Assembly: GCA_965229335.1 (NCBI GenBank)
Contig: OZ245874.1
Span: 3,658,001-3,722,000, forward strand
Reading direction: 5' to 3'
DNA from: JAFKFH01 sp017307375
Lineage (GTDB): Bacteria > Pseudomonadota > Alphaproteobacteria > Ferrovibrionales > Ferrovibrionaceae
DNA length: 64,000 nucleotides
Position numbers and translations under genes: made by a program. Of this stretch, positions 7,568 to 16,559 are shown piece by piece. The first letter of the stretch is position 1; the number at the start of each line of letters is the position of its first letter. The notes under the pieces were generated by a model that was not told the DNA's origin, searched no databases, and saw nothing but the letters and a program-made list of their open reading frames with translations.

Positions 7568-8919
7568 CTGCCGTCCTCGGTGACTTTATCCGCACGCTGC
7601 GCGCGGCCGACATCCGGATCTCGACTGCCGAGGCGATCGATGCCGGCGCGGTGCTCGGCCTGGTCGGCTATGACGATCGGGCCGTGCTGCACGATGCCCT
7701 GTCGCAGGTGCTGGCCAAGACCGAGGGCGAGAAGTCGGCCTTCACCGACGTGTTCGACCGCTTCTTCAGCTTCACGCCCTTTGCCGGCGAAAACCCGGAT
7801 GACCAGCCCGATGCAGGCGATGCGGTGCCGGGGGCCGGCGGCTTGCCTGGCGGGGGCACCGGCAGCGGCCAGGGGCAGCCGGCTGGCGACCTCGCCGACA
7901 TGCTGCTCGGCGGTGATCAGGCCGGGCTGCAGATGGCGCTGGCCGAGGCGGCGCGCGCCGTCCAGCTCAACCAGATCCGCATCTTCACCCAGCGCGGGCA
8001 GTTTACCCGGCGGATCATGGAGGCGATGGGCCTGGCCGGGCTGGACGAGCGGATCGACAACGATCCGGCAGTTGCCGACCGGCTGATCGAGGCCCGCGCC
8101 CGCCTGCAGTCCCAGGTCTACGACTACGTCGAGCGGCAGCTGGAGCTGGTTGCCGCCAATGCCGGGCGGCAACTGCGCGAGGACATGCTGTCGCGCCTGC
8201 GGCTGTCAAACATCGACCGCCGCGACATGGCCATCATGCGCGGGCTGGTCCGGCGCATGGCCAGGAAGCTGATCGCGCTGCATTCACGCCGTGCCCGGCG
8301 TGCCCGCCGTGGCCAGCTCGACGTCCGCCGCACCATCCGCGCCAACATCGAGTTCGACGGGCTTCTGTTCCATACCGTCTGGAAGAAGCATCGCGTCGAC
8401 CGGCCCAAGGTCATGGCGATCTGCGACGTCTCCGGCTCGGTCGCCGCCGTGTCCCGGTTTCTGCTGATGTTCCTGCACAGCCTGCAGGAAGTGCTGCCCC
8501 AGGTCCGTTCGTTCGCGTTCTCGGGCGAACTGGGCGAGATCACCGACCTGCTTGTCGGCGACGATATCGAGGCGGCGCTGGGCGAGGCGCTCGACCGCTA
8601 TGGCAGCCGCTCGACCGACTATGGCCGCGCCTTCGCCGACTTCGCCGAACACGCGATGGCCGATGTCGACCATCGGACCACCGTGCTGATTCTGGGCGAT
8701 GCCCGCTCGAACTACGGCGACCCGCGTGCCGACATTCTCAAGCAGATCCATGACCGGGCCCGGCGCGTGCTGTTCCTGAACCCCGAGCCGCGCGGCCTCT
8801 GGGGGTCGGGCGACAGCGAAATGAAGCGCCTGGCGCCGCATTGCGACCGGGCGCTGACCTGCGCATCGCTACGCGACCTCGAACGGGTGGTGGTGGAGCT
8901 ACTGCGGACCGCCGTCTGA
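7564..8919 (+). CDS. VWA domain protein, CoxE-like
   Basis: 451-residue VWA protein, the usual partner of the preceding MoxR ATPase. The N-terminal half is helical (FIRTLRAADIRISTAEAIDA) and is followed by a low-complexity Gly/Asp/Pro linker (about 78-112, GLPGGGTGSGQGQPAG), a basic region (RKLIALHSRRARRARRG) and the C-terminal VWA domain with the metal-ion site DVSGSVA (about residue 288), a TDYGRAF segment and ILGDARSNY. CoxE proteins belong to CO-dehydrogenase maturation clusters, but no CODH genes are present, so the client here is unknown. The 3' end overlaps the convergent ACAD gene by 21 bp. Confidence 0.9.
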   Translation: MTAVLGDFIRTLRAADIRISTAEAIDAGAVLGLVGYDDRAVLHDALSQVLAKTEGEKSAFTDVFDRFFSFTPFAGENPDDQPDAGDAVPGAGGLPGGGTGSGQGQPAGDLADMLLGGDQAGLQMALAEAARAVQLNQIRIFTQRGQFTRRIMEAMGLAGLDERIDNDPAVADRLIEARARLQSQVYDYVERQLELVAANAGRQLREDMLSRLRLSNIDRRDMAIMRGLVRRMARKLIALHSRRARRARRGQLDVRRTIRANIEFDGLLFHTVWKKHRVDRPKVMAICDVSGSVAAVSRFLLMFLHSLQEVLPQVRSFAFSGELGEITDLLVGDDIEAALGEALDRYGSRSTDYGRAFADFAEHAMADVDHRTTVLILGDARSNYGDPRADILKQIHDRARRVLFLNPEPRGLWGSGDSEMKRLAPHCDRALTCASLRDLERVVVELLRTAV

Positions 8920-9606
8920 CCCGATTGCCGTGATGAACGGCCACAGCGCGCCGGCCTGGCGCGCGGCCTGGCCGAGATGCTCGGCCCAATGATGTTCGGT
9001 GCCGAAATCGTCCCGCCAATCGCGCAAGCCGTTCGTCAGGCGATGCAGGTGGTGTTCGCGGGTAAAGCCGATGGCGCCGAATACCTGATGGGCGATGCGC
9101 ATGCCGCGACCGGCGGCCTGTCCGCAGCGGATCTTGGCGGCGGCCACGGCAAGGCCGAAGTCCGGGCGGCCGAGCCGCGAGGCGGCGAAGCGGGCGCCGA
9201 TGCCGGCCGCCGCGGCCTCGCCGGCCAGAACGGCCAACATCTGCTGGACGGCCTGGAAATTGCCGATCGGCCGGCCGAACTGCTTGCGCGTTCCGGCATA
9301 GTCGACGCAATCGTCGAGCAGACGGCTCAACGCCCCGGCCATCAGCAGCGATCTCGAAAGGGCGCCTCGCTCGGAGCAGAGCCGGCCACCGGCGGCGAGG
9401 ATCATGTCGGCGATCGATACAGGGGCCATGTGGTAGCCGATGCGAATCACGACATCCGCCGCCTCGCCCGGCGTGGCCATGCCAGGGCCATCGCCATCGG
9501 GGACAAGCATCGCCGGCAGCCCCAGGTCCTCCAGGGCCTGGGCAACGGTGGCCGGCGTGGCACCGGCCTTGTCCCGCAGCAGGCGGTCGACGGTTTCGAC
9601 GATCAT
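8899..9606 (-). CDS. acyl-CoA dehydrogenase, short subunit
   Basis: 235-residue protein matching only part of the acyl-CoA dehydrogenase fold, chiefly the C-terminal helical domain (LDDCVDYAGTRKQFGRPIGNFQAVQQMLA, AHQVFGAIGFTREHHLHR). Length suits the short partner of a heteromeric ACAD rather than a stand-alone enzyme. The gene starts one base inside the stop of the full-length ACAD upstream (TGATG), so both products are made together. I do not see the standard catalytic Glu of the YEGT motif; the corresponding tail reads DDFGTEHHW. It probably oxidises a bulky or unusual acyl-CoA. Confidence 0.85.
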   Translation of the reverse strand: MIVETVDRLLRDKAGATPATVAQALEDLGLPAMLVPDGDGPGMATPGEAADVVIRIGYHMAPVSIADMILAAGGRLCSERGALSRSLLMAGALSRLLDDCVDYAGTRKQFGRPIGNFQAVQQMLAVLAGEAAAAGIGARFAASRLGRPDFGLAVAAAKIRCGQAAGRGMRIAHQVFGAIGFTREHHLHRLTNGLRDWRDDFGTEHHWAEHLGQAARQAGALWPFITAIGSDGGPQ

Positions 9607-10715
9607 CAGCGCAGCCCCAGCCCGCGGGCGACGATGCCGCGCAGGACTTCCGTCGTGCCGCCCCGCAAGGTGAAGCTCGGGGCGACCTGCATCGTCGCCC
9701 GGTACATCGCGCCGAGATCGCCGTCGGCCTCGGCCAGCACAGCGCGCAGCCGTTCCGGCACCGATTGTTCAAAGACGGTGCCGCGGTCCTTTACCAGGGC
9801 GGCCTGCAGCGCCGGCGCCTGGCCGGCCTGCAGCATCGCCGATATCGCCAGCGACATCTGCCGCAGCACCATGGTCTCCGCGACCAGCGTTCCGAGCGTG
9901 GCGTCATCGGTCCGGGGGGCTGCCGCAGCGAGCAGCGGAAACGACGACAGCAGTCGTTCGGGCCCGCTGCGCTCCAGCGCCAATTCGGACGTCACCTGCG
10001 TCCAGCCTTCGCCTTCCTCGCCCAGCAGCGCATCGCCAGGCAGATCGACGTCGTCGAACGTGACCTGGTTGAAGTCGTCGTGCCCGCCGAGATCGGCGAT
10101 CGGACGGATGGCGATGCCCGGCGTCTTCAGGTCGATCAGAAACTGGCTCAGCCCCTGCTGGCGCCCCTCGATGTCGTCGCCCGTCCGGAACAGGCCGATC
10201 ATGTAGTCGGCGCGATGGGCGCCGGTGGTCCAGAGCTTGGTGCCGTTCAGCCGCCAGCCGCCGTCCCGGCGCCGGGCGCGCGAGCGGATCGAGGCGAGGT
10301 CGGACCCGGAATCGGGTTCGCTCATCCCGATGCAGAAGCCGAGCTCGCCGGCCGCGATCCGCGGCAGGATGGCGCGTCGCTGCGCCTCGCTGCCGACCCG
10401 CAGGATCAGCGGGCCGCTTTGCCGATCGGCGATCCAGTGGGCCCCGACCGGCGCGCCGGCGGCGAGCAACTCTTCGAGCACGACATAACGTTCGATCGCA
10501 CTGCGGCCATGGCCGCCATAGGCAGCCGGCCAGGTCATCCCGATCCAGCCGCGCTGTCCGAGCGCCCGGCTGAAGCCACGGTCGAACGACATCCATGATC
10601 GCGCGCGTTCGACAGGCGACCAGCCCGCCGAATGAGCGGCGACGAAGGCGCGGACTTCGGCGCGCAGGCCATCGAGGCCGGGTGCCGGGCTGAGGGGCAG
10701 ATCCAGGCGGTCCAT
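9606..10715 (-). CDS. acyl-CoA dehydrogenase, large subunit
   Basis: FAD-dependent acyl-CoA dehydrogenase of 369 residues. The N-terminal helical domain (GQRGWIGMTWPAAYGGHGRS), the FAD-binding beta domain (GFCIGMSEPDSGSDLASIRSRA, WRLNGTKLWTTGAHRADYM) and the C-terminal helical domain are present. At the site of the usual catalytic Glu (YEGT) it reads LRGGTTEVLR, with Gly in place of Glu, as expected if the active site is completed by the partner encoded immediately downstream. Such paired ACADs are known from steroid side-chain and other bulky acyl-CoA pathways. The substrate here is unknown. Confidence 0.9.
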   Translation of the reverse strand: MDRLDLPLSPAPGLDGLRAEVRAFVAAHSAGWSPVERARSWMSFDRGFSRALGQRGWIGMTWPAAYGGHGRSAIERYVVLEELLAAGAPVGAHWIADRQSGPLILRVGSEAQRRAILPRIAAGELGFCIGMSEPDSGSDLASIRSRARRRDGGWRLNGTKLWTTGAHRADYMIGLFRTGDDIEGRQQGLSQFLIDLKTPGIAIRPIADLGGHDDFNQVTFDDVDLPGDALLGEEGEGWTQVTSELALERSGPERLLSSFPLLAAAAPRTDDATLGTLVAETMVLRQMSLAISAMLQAGQAPALQAALVKDRGTVFEQSVPERLRAVLAEADGDLGAMYRATMQVAPSFTLRGGTTEVLRGIVARGLGLR

Positions 10716-10745
10716 GGCGTCGAGCCTAGCGGTTGAGGCGCCGTA

Positions 10746-11768
10746 TTAGAAGACGTGCGCCGCGCCCTGGACGGCGATATCCACCGGCGCGCCGATCAGC
10801 GGCAGGTCGAGGCTGGAGACGCCGACCGGAAAGGTCGTCGCGTCAGGCAGCGCCACGGTGACGCGGCAACTCGCCCCGCCGAACTCGACCTCGGTGACGC
10901 GGGCATCGCCCGGGCCTTGCGCCGGCGTCAGCCGCAATTGCTCGGGTCGCAGCATGATCTGGGCCTGGCCGCGCCGCGTGCCGGTATGGGCGGCGATACG
11001 GCCGAGCGCGCAACTGGCCACGCCGTCGCCGAGTTCGGCCTGCAGGATGATGGCATCGCCGAGGAAGGCGGCCGTCGCCGGGTCGCGCGGGTGATGATAA
11101 AGCTGCGTCGGTGGACCGACCTGGGCCAGTTCACCGTTGCGCAGCACCGCGACCTGATCGGCGAAGGACAGCGCTTCCGCCTGGTCGTGCGTCACCAGGA
11201 TCGTGGTGATGCCGGCCTGCGCCAGGATCGTCGCCACGGCCTTGCGCATGGCCTCGCGCAGGCCGGTGTCGAGCGCCGAGAAGGGTTCGTCGAGCAGCAT
11301 CAGGCGGGGGCGCCGGGCCAGCGCGCGGGCCAGTGCGACACGCTGCTGCTGGCCGCCGGAGAGTTCGTGTGGTCGTCGCGCCAGCACCCGGCGATCCAAC
11401 TCGACCATGTCGATCAGCCCGGCGATCCGCGCTTCGCGATCGGCAGCGCCGCGCTCGATGCCGAACCCGATGTTCTCGGCGATGGTCAGGTGCGGAAACA
11501 GCGCGCCATCCTGCGGCACGAAGCCGATGCCGCGGCGGTGGGCCGGCACGATCGCCGCGCCGTCGGCCAGCAATTCGCCGTCAAGGGTGACGCGCCCGGC
11601 ATCGGGTGCCTCGAAGCCGCCGATGATGCGCAGCAGCGTGGTCTTGCCCGATCCCGACTGGCCGATCACGGCGGTGCGGGCGCCGCCCGAGATGGTGAGG
11701 TCGATGCCGGCCAGCGCGGTCACCGCGCCGTAGCGTTTGCCGACACCCCGAAGGACCAGTTCCGTCAT
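10746..11768 (-). CDS. fbpC: ferric iron ABC transporter, ATP-binding protein
   Basis: 340-residue ATPase energising import by the adjacent permease. Walker A GQSGSGKTT (about 36-44), Q-loop FVPQDGALFPH, signature LSGGQQQRVALARAL, Walker B LMLLDEPFSALD and the H-loop THDQAEA are intact; a C-terminal TOBE-like domain (about 270-340) follows. FbpC-like ATPases partner FbpA/FbpB for Fe3+. The ATG at 11768 overlaps the permease stop by 4 bp. It is the last gene of the fbpABC-type operon. Confidence 0.9.
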   Translation of the reverse strand: MTELVLRGVGKRYGAVTALAGIDLTISGGARTAVIGQSGSGKTTLLRIIGGFEAPDAGRVTLDGELLADGAAIVPAHRRGIGFVPQDGALFPHLTIAENIGFGIERGAADREARIAGLIDMVELDRRVLARRPHELSGGQQQRVALARALARRPRLMLLDEPFSALDTGLREAMRKAVATILAQAGITTILVTHDQAEALSFADQVAVLRNGELAQVGPPTQLYHHPRDPATAAFLGDAIILQAELGDGVASCALGRIAAHTGTRRGQAQIMLRPEQLRLTPAQGPGDARVTEVEFGGASCRVTVALPDATTFPVGVSSLDLPLIGAPVDIAVQGAAHVF

Positions 11769-13381
11769 CGCCCGGCAGCCCGTTTCGATTGCGCGTGAAG
11801 CATGAAGACAAGCGGCAGCGAGGCGACGACCATCATCACCGCGTAGGGCGCGGCGCCGGTATAGTCGATCTCGGCCGTCGCGGCCCAGAATTCGGTGGCG
11901 AGCGTGCGCGTGCCGTTCGGCGCCAGCAACAGCGTCGCCGTCAGTTCGTTGGAAATGCCCAGCGCCACCATCGCCATGCTGGCCGCAGCACCCGGCGCGG
12001 CCAGGCGGATCGTCGTCGCCCAGATCGCCGACAGTGGCGGCCGCCCCAGCGCCATGGCCGCCCGTTCCAGCTCGACCGGCGCCTGGGCGATGCTGGCGCG
12101 CAGGCCGATCAGCGCGCGCGGCAGGAACAGCAGGGCATAGGCGAGCAGGACGGTGAAAACCGTCTGATATAGCGGATGAGCGACGCGCACCGTCACCGTG
12201 ACCAGCGCCAGCGCGACGACGACGCCGGGCAGCGCGCCGACATAATAGTGGCAGGCTTCCAGCAGCCGCTGCAGCCGGCCCGGCGACCGCACTGAAAGCC
12301 AGGCCATCGGGATGGCGATCACCGTGGTCAGTGCGGCGCCACCCAGCGCGAACATGACGGTCTGGCCGATCGCGTCGCCGATCGGTCCGGCCTGCCAGAT
12401 CGCGGCGCCGCCGATGGCCAGCCAGCGGCCGAGGGTCAGGAGCGGGATGCCCAGTGCCAGCGTCGCGGTGGCCACCGGCAGAACCAGGCAGGGCAGGGTG
12501 GCGAGACCCAGTCGATGACGCGGCGCCAGGCGCGCAGCGCCGGCGCCGACACGGGCATAGCGGCCACCGCCGCGCAGCAGCAGATCGAGCCCGAGCAGCG
12601 CGAGGCAGCAGACGACGAGCACGCCGGCGAGCATGTTCGCGGCGGCACCCTGGAACGACGACTGGAACTGGTCGACGATCGCGGTCGTGAAGGTGTCGAA
12701 CTGGATCATCACGTAGAGGCCATATTCGGCCAGCAGATGCAGGCCGACCAGCAGGGCGCCGCCGAGGATGGCGATGCGCAACTGCGGCAGCACGACGCGC
12801 AGGAATACCTGAAACGGGCTCAGGCCGAGCGAGGCCGCGACATCCTCCATCGCCGGATCGAGGCGACGCAGTTGCGCGGCCACGGGAAGATAGAGGAACG
12901 GAAAATAGGCCAGCACCGAGACCAGCGTCGCGGCCCACAGTCCATGCAGTCCGGGCGCCACCGTGACCCAGGCATAGCTGTGGACGAAGGCGGGCACGGC
13001 CAGCGGGGCGACCGCGAGCCAGGCCCAGAGACGCCCCCACGGCAGGTCGCTGCGCTCGGTCAGCCAGGCCAGCGCAACCGCCAGTGCGATGGCGATCGGG
13101 ATGGTGGCGATCTCGAGCAGCAGGGTGTTGACCAGCAGATCGCCGACCCGGCCGCGGAAGACCAGCGCCTGGACGGTCTGCCAGCCGGTCTGGATCGTCA
13201 CCCAGGCGACGAACCCGAGCGGCAGCAGTGCCACCAGCGCAACGATGCCGGCCAGGGCGAACGCCGGAGCGTGCGGCCAGCGGCCGGCACGGCGCAGGGT
13301 GGGCTTGGCAGAGGGGAGCAAGCTGGTCATCAGCGAGTGGCCGGCCGCGGTGCGCCGGGCGCGCCGCGGCCGGACGGTCAC
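11765..13381 (-). CDS. fbpB: ferric iron ABC transporter, permease
   Basis: Inner-membrane permease of 538 residues with a duplicated six-helix arrangement, as in FbpB/AfuB. Two EAA-type loops that contact the ATPase are visible (EDVAASLGLSPFQVFLRVVLPQ cut here to its core ASLGLSPFQVFLRV, and AAMALGRPPLSAIWATT). Helices are clear, for example LLVGLHLLAEYGLYVMIQF. The start GTG at 13381 overlaps the stop of the binding-protein gene (GTGA), which favours coupling; ATG at 13330 is the alternative. Confidence 0.9.
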   Translation of the reverse strand: MTVRPRRARRTAAGHSLMTSLLPSAKPTLRRAGRWPHAPAFALAGIVALVALLPLGFVAWVTIQTGWQTVQALVFRGRVGDLLVNTLLLEIATIPIAIALAVALAWLTERSDLPWGRLWAWLAVAPLAVPAFVHSYAWVTVAPGLHGLWAATLVSVLAYFPFLYLPVAAQLRRLDPAMEDVAASLGLSPFQVFLRVVLPQLRIAILGGALLVGLHLLAEYGLYVMIQFDTFTTAIVDQFQSSFQGAAANMLAGVLVVCCLALLGLDLLLRGGGRYARVGAGAARLAPRHRLGLATLPCLVLPVATATLALGIPLLTLGRWLAIGGAAIWQAGPIGDAIGQTVMFALGGAALTTVIAIPMAWLSVRSPGRLQRLLEACHYYVGALPGVVVALALVTVTVRVAHPLYQTVFTVLLAYALLFLPRALIGLRASIAQAPVELERAAMALGRPPLSAIWATTIRLAAPGAAASMAMVALGISNELTATLLLAPNGTRTLATEFWAATAEIDYTGAAPYAVMMVVASLPLVFMLHAQSKRAAGR

Positions 13382-14418
13382 ATCAGGCCGGCGGCGGTCA
13401 TCATGTCGGTGACGGCCTTGTTGTTCAGCTTGTCAGGCGCCACGACCGGGGCGCCGAGCTTGTCGAGCGGTTCGAGACGCGGGTTCGATTCCGCGCCGTT
13501 GCCGACGGCATATTCGTACGAATTGCCGGTCTTGAGGATTTCCTGGCCGGGCGTTGCGGTCATCCACTTGACGAAAGCCTGCGCTTCCTTGGCGTGGCGG
13601 CTCGACTTCAGCACGCCGGCGCCCGAGATCGAGACGAACGCGCCGGGGTCGCCGTTGCGGAAGTAGTGCAGGGCGACGTTCTTCGAATTCTCCCCGGTAT
13701 TGGCCTGATCGCCGACATAGTAGTAGTGATAGATCACGCCGCCCGGGATTTCGCCGGCATTGATCGCCTTCAGGACGACGCCGTTGCCGCGGTAGAATCG
13801 CGCATTTTCCTTCATGCCCTTGAGCCAGGCAGCCGTGGCGGCCTCGCCCTTCAACTGCAGCAGCGCCGAAACGATCGCCTGGAAGTCGGCACCGGCCGGC
13901 GAGGCCGCCCACCGTCCCTTCCACTCCGGCTGGGCCAGGTCGAGCAGGGACTTGGGCAACTGGTCGGGCTTGAGCAGGCTGGTGTTGTAGGCGAATACCG
14001 TCGATCGCGCTGCGACGCCGACCCAGTGGCCGTTGGCGGGGCGGAAGTTTTCCGGCACCTGGGCAAGCGTCGCCGGCTCGATCGGCGCGAACAGCCCGGC
14101 ATTGTCGACCAGCGCCATCGCGGGCGAATTCTCGGTCACGAAGACATCGGCGGGCGAGCCCGCGCCCTCCTGCACGATCTGGTTGCCGAGCTCCATGTCG
14201 CTGCCCTTGCGCACCGTCACCTTGATGCCGGTATCGCGGGTGAAGCCCTGCGTCCACGCCTGCATCAGGCTGACATGCTGGGCGTTGTAGACGACGATCC
14301 CTTCGCCATCGGCGGGGGCGGTCTGGGCGACCGCGGCGAACGGCAGGGCGATCAGGCTGCCGATCACCGCCAGCGTCTGGGCCAGGCGGATCGGGGCGGG
14401 TAAGCGGGATACTGTCAT
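13378..14418 (-). CDS. fbpA: ferric iron ABC transporter, periplasmic binding protein
   Basis: 346-residue periplasmic Fe3+-binding protein (FbpA/FutA family). A signal peptide (residues 1-31, ...PFAAVAQ) is followed by the mature start GIVVYNAQH, the fragment SPADVFVTENSPAM, and the tyrosine cluster IYHYYYVGDQ that supplies iron ligands. Also typical is GAFVSISGAGVLKSSRHAKEAQAFVKW. It is first of the operon binding protein-permease-ATPase. The AT-rich 315-bp upstream region carries a promoter and a dyad, so iron-responsive control is likely. Confidence 0.92.
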   Translation of the reverse strand: MTVSRLPAPIRLAQTLAVIGSLIALPFAAVAQTAPADGEGIVVYNAQHVSLMQAWTQGFTRDTGIKVTVRKGSDMELGNQIVQEGAGSPADVFVTENSPAMALVDNAGLFAPIEPATLAQVPENFRPANGHWVGVAARSTVFAYNTSLLKPDQLPKSLLDLAQPEWKGRWAASPAGADFQAIVSALLQLKGEAATAAWLKGMKENARFYRGNGVVLKAINAGEIPGGVIYHYYYVGDQANTGENSKNVALHYFRNGDPGAFVSISGAGVLKSSRHAKEAQAFVKWMTATPGQEILKTGNSYEYAVGNGAESNPRLEPLDKLGAPVVAPDKLNNKAVTDMMTAAGLM

Positions 14419-14490
14419 GGCTACCTCATGCTGCCCGGTTCCGCCGGGCGTCGGTGAAAGGCCGTGACCGTAGTCCCGTCCTATTTCCGG

Positions 14491-14511
14491 TGCAAATCAA
14501 TCTTACTTGCA
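14491..14511. promoter_or_regulatory. candidate operator of the fbpABC operon
   Basis: Inverted repeat TGCAA-N11-TTGCA. It sits just downstream of the likely minus-strand -10 and so would cover the transcription start of fbpA. A Fur/Mur-type or Irr-type iron repressor is the natural candidate. The rest of the 14419-14733 spacer is AT-rich and shows no gene. Confidence 0.35.
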
Positions 14512-14520
14512 TACGATTTT

Positions 14521-14550
14521 ACAATAGAAACGAGTATAATTTTTCGTCAA
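14521..14550 (-). promoter_or_regulatory. candidate sigma70 promoter of fbpABC
   Basis: On the minus strand TTGACG (14550-14545) is separated by 18 bp from TATTGT (14526-14521). The spacing and the AT-rich surroundings are good, but the -10 is only a 4/6 match. Confidence 0.35.
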
Positions 14551-14733
14551 TTCGTATTGTTCCGGATTGCATGATTTTTGACCCGTTCCTTGCGCAGCGG
14601 GCATCCGCCTATGGCCGGATCCAGGATTTTCATCCCAGGCGCGGCCGGTTTCAGGGCTTCATGTCAATATATTGGCTTTTGCCGCGCGCCCGATTAAGGT
14701 GCCGCCCGTCCACGGTCGGAGGAGGAAACCAGC

Positions 14734-15915
14734 ATGATCGAATTGAAGCGGGGCGAGCGCGAGACGGCGCTGGCCGAACGGGTCGATGCCTTCATCCGGG
14801 ATGTGGTCATTCCCTGCGAACGCGATCCGCGCATCGATGCGCATGGTCCTTCGGACGAACTGTGCCGCGAGTTGCAGGCCAAGGCCCGGGATGCCGGCCT
14901 GCTGTCGCCGCATGTCGGCGAGGAATTTGGCGGCCATGGCCTCAATCACCGCGAGATCGCCACGGTCTTCCGCTCGGCGGGCTATTCGCTGCTGGGGCCG
15001 GTGGCACTGAACATCATGGCCCCGGACGAGGGCAACATGGCGCTGCTCGAAAAGGTCGCCAGCACCGAGCAGAAGGAGCGCTTCCTGCAGCCGTTGGCCG
15101 CCGGCAAGACGCGCTCGGCCTTCCTGATGACCGAACCGGACGGCGGCGCTGGCTCGGATCCGTCGATGATGAAGACGACGGCGCGGCTTGACGGCAACCA
15201 CTGGGTGATCAACGGCCGCAAGACGTTCATCACCGGCGCCAAGGGCGCCGGTTTCGGCATCATCATGGCCAAGACCGACCGCGGCGCGACGATGTTCCTG
15301 GCCGACATGGACACGCCGGGCATCGGCATCGATCGGGTTCTCGACACCATCGATCGCACGATGCCGGGCGGCCATGCCGTGATGACGCTGCAGGATGTGC
15401 GCGTTTCCGCCGACCAGATCCTGGGCGAAGTCGACGAGGGGTTCCGCTATGCCCAGGTCCGTCTTGCCCCGGCGCGGCTGACCCACTGCATGCGCTGGTG
15501 GGGCGCGGCCAAGCGCGCCCATGATATCGCCGTCGACTATGCCTGCACGCGCCAGGCCTTCGGCAAGCCGCTGGTCGATCACGAGGGCGTCGGCTTCATG
15601 CTGGCCGACAACGAGATCGACCTCAAGCAGGCGGAACTGGTGATCGACTGGTGCGCCTGGGTGCTCGACAATGCCGGCCATGGCGCCGGCACCGCGGAAT
15701 CGAGCCTGGCCAAGGTCTCGGTGTCCGAGGCGCTCTATCGTGTCGCCGATCGCTGCGTCCAGGTCCTTGGCGGCACCGGCGTGTCGGACGACACGCCGGT
15801 CCACCAGATCTTCCGCGACATCAGGGCTTTCCGCATCTACGACGGCCCGTCGGAGGTCCATCGCTGGTCGATGGCCAAGCGGATCAAGCGGGCAAAAGCC
15901 GGCCCGCGGCACTGA
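14734..15915 (+). CDS. acyl-CoA dehydrogenase (ACAD10/11-like)
   Basis: 393-residue flavoenzyme oxidising an acyl-CoA to the 2-enoyl-CoA. The FAD-binding signature FLMTEPDGGAGSDPSMMKTT, NGRKTFITGA, CTRQAFGKPLVDHEGV and VLGGTGVSDDTPVHQIFRDI are clear. The C-terminal motif reads IYDGPSEVHR: Asp stands where most ACADs have Glu, as in the ACAD10/11 branch, which handles branched or hydroxylated acyl-CoAs. The start ATG has an excellent site (GGAGGAGGAAACC). Monocistronic; a GC hairpin follows. Confidence 0.93.
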   Translation: MIELKRGERETALAERVDAFIRDVVIPCERDPRIDAHGPSDELCRELQAKARDAGLLSPHVGEEFGGHGLNHREIATVFRSAGYSLLGPVALNIMAPDEGNMALLEKVASTEQKERFLQPLAAGKTRSAFLMTEPDGGAGSDPSMMKTTARLDGNHWVINGRKTFITGAKGAGFGIIMAKTDRGATMFLADMDTPGIGIDRVLDTIDRTMPGGHAVMTLQDVRVSADQILGEVDEGFRYAQVRLAPARLTHCMRWWGAAKRAHDIAVDYACTRQAFGKPLVDHEGVGFMLADNEIDLKQAELVIDWCAWVLDNAGHGAGTAESSLAKVSVSEALYRVADRCVQVLGGTGVSDDTPVHQIFRDIRAFRIYDGPSEVHRWSMAKRIKRAKAGPRH

Positions 15916-15924
15916 TCATCACCG

Positions 15925-15948
15925 GCGGGGCGGCCACGGCCGCCCCGC
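15925..15948. terminator. GC-rich hairpin between convergent genes
   Basis: Arms GCGGGGCGGCC and GGCCGCCCCGC are perfectly complementary around a two-base centre, 9 bp after the ACAD stop and before the convergent SRPBCC stop. There is no U-tract, so it is a bidirectional terminator candidate. Confidence 0.5.
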
Positions 15949-15953
15949 TCGGT

Positions 15954-16421
15954 TCACAGCGTCTTCAGCAGCGCGGCCAGCTGGTCGGCGACCTTGCCCC
16001 AGCCTTCGTGGAAGCCCATCTTCTCGTGCTGTTCGCGGGCTTCGGCGGTCCAGTGCATGGCAGTCGCGGTGTATCTGGTCTTGCCACCTTCGACCGGTTC
16101 GATCGTCACCACCGCGACCATGAAGGGGCCAGCCGGAATCCAGCCTGGCCGGAAGGCGTCGGTCGTGACGATGCGGCGACCGGGCACCACCTCGAGAAAC
16201 ACCCCGGTGTTGTCGAATTCCTCGCCGTTCGGACCCTTCATCACCGTACGGAACTTGCCGCCGGCGCGCATGTCCATCTCGCAGATCGGGGTCGACCAGG
16301 GCCGCGGCGCCCACCATTGCACCAGGATTTCCGGCGTCGACCAGGCCTGCCAGACCTTCTCGGGCGGTGCGTCGAAGATGCGTTCGAGGACCAGGGCGTG
16401 GCCGGCGGTTTCGATGGTCAT
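15954..16421 (-). CDS. SRPBCC / AHSA1-like domain protein
   Basis: 155-residue START-like protein of the AHSA1 (activator of Hsp90 ATPase homologue 1-like) group, a ligand-binding helix-grip fold of largely unknown role in bacteria. Family features are ALVLERIFDAPPEKVWQAW, ILVQWWAPRPW, GGKFRTVMKGPNGEEFDNTG and the C-terminal helix HEGWGKVADQLAALLK. I prefer the ATG at 16421 because GGAGG lies 8 bp upstream; an ATG at 16427 would leave only 2 bp. Confidence 0.85.
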   Translation of the reverse strand: MTIETAGHALVLERIFDAPPEKVWQAWSTPEILVQWWAPRPWSTPICEMDMRAGGKFRTVMKGPNGEEFDNTGVFLEVVPGRRIVTTDAFRPGWIPAGPFMVAVVTIEPVEGGKTRYTATAMHWTAEAREQHEKMGFHEGWGKVADQLAALLKTL

Positions 16422-16559
16422 CGTCATTTCCTCCAGTCAGGGCTGCGTTCGTTCGTGGCCCTAGGACGACGGTAGCGGGCTCCTGCCGACAACGCCGCCC
16501 GACTTTTTTTGTTCGCATGCTAGAGTGCCGTTCCCTCCTGCGGCCTTGGTCTTCTTCTC

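Noticed and set aside
7564..8919. Carbon monoxide dehydrogenase maturation cluster
   Set aside because: MoxR and CoxE-like genes are present, but no coxL, coxM, coxS, coxF or coxG genes are in the window.
14507..14540. Plus-strand promoter TTGCAT ... TATAAT upstream of the ACAD gene
   Set aside because: The spacer is 22 bp, too long for a standard sigma70 promoter.
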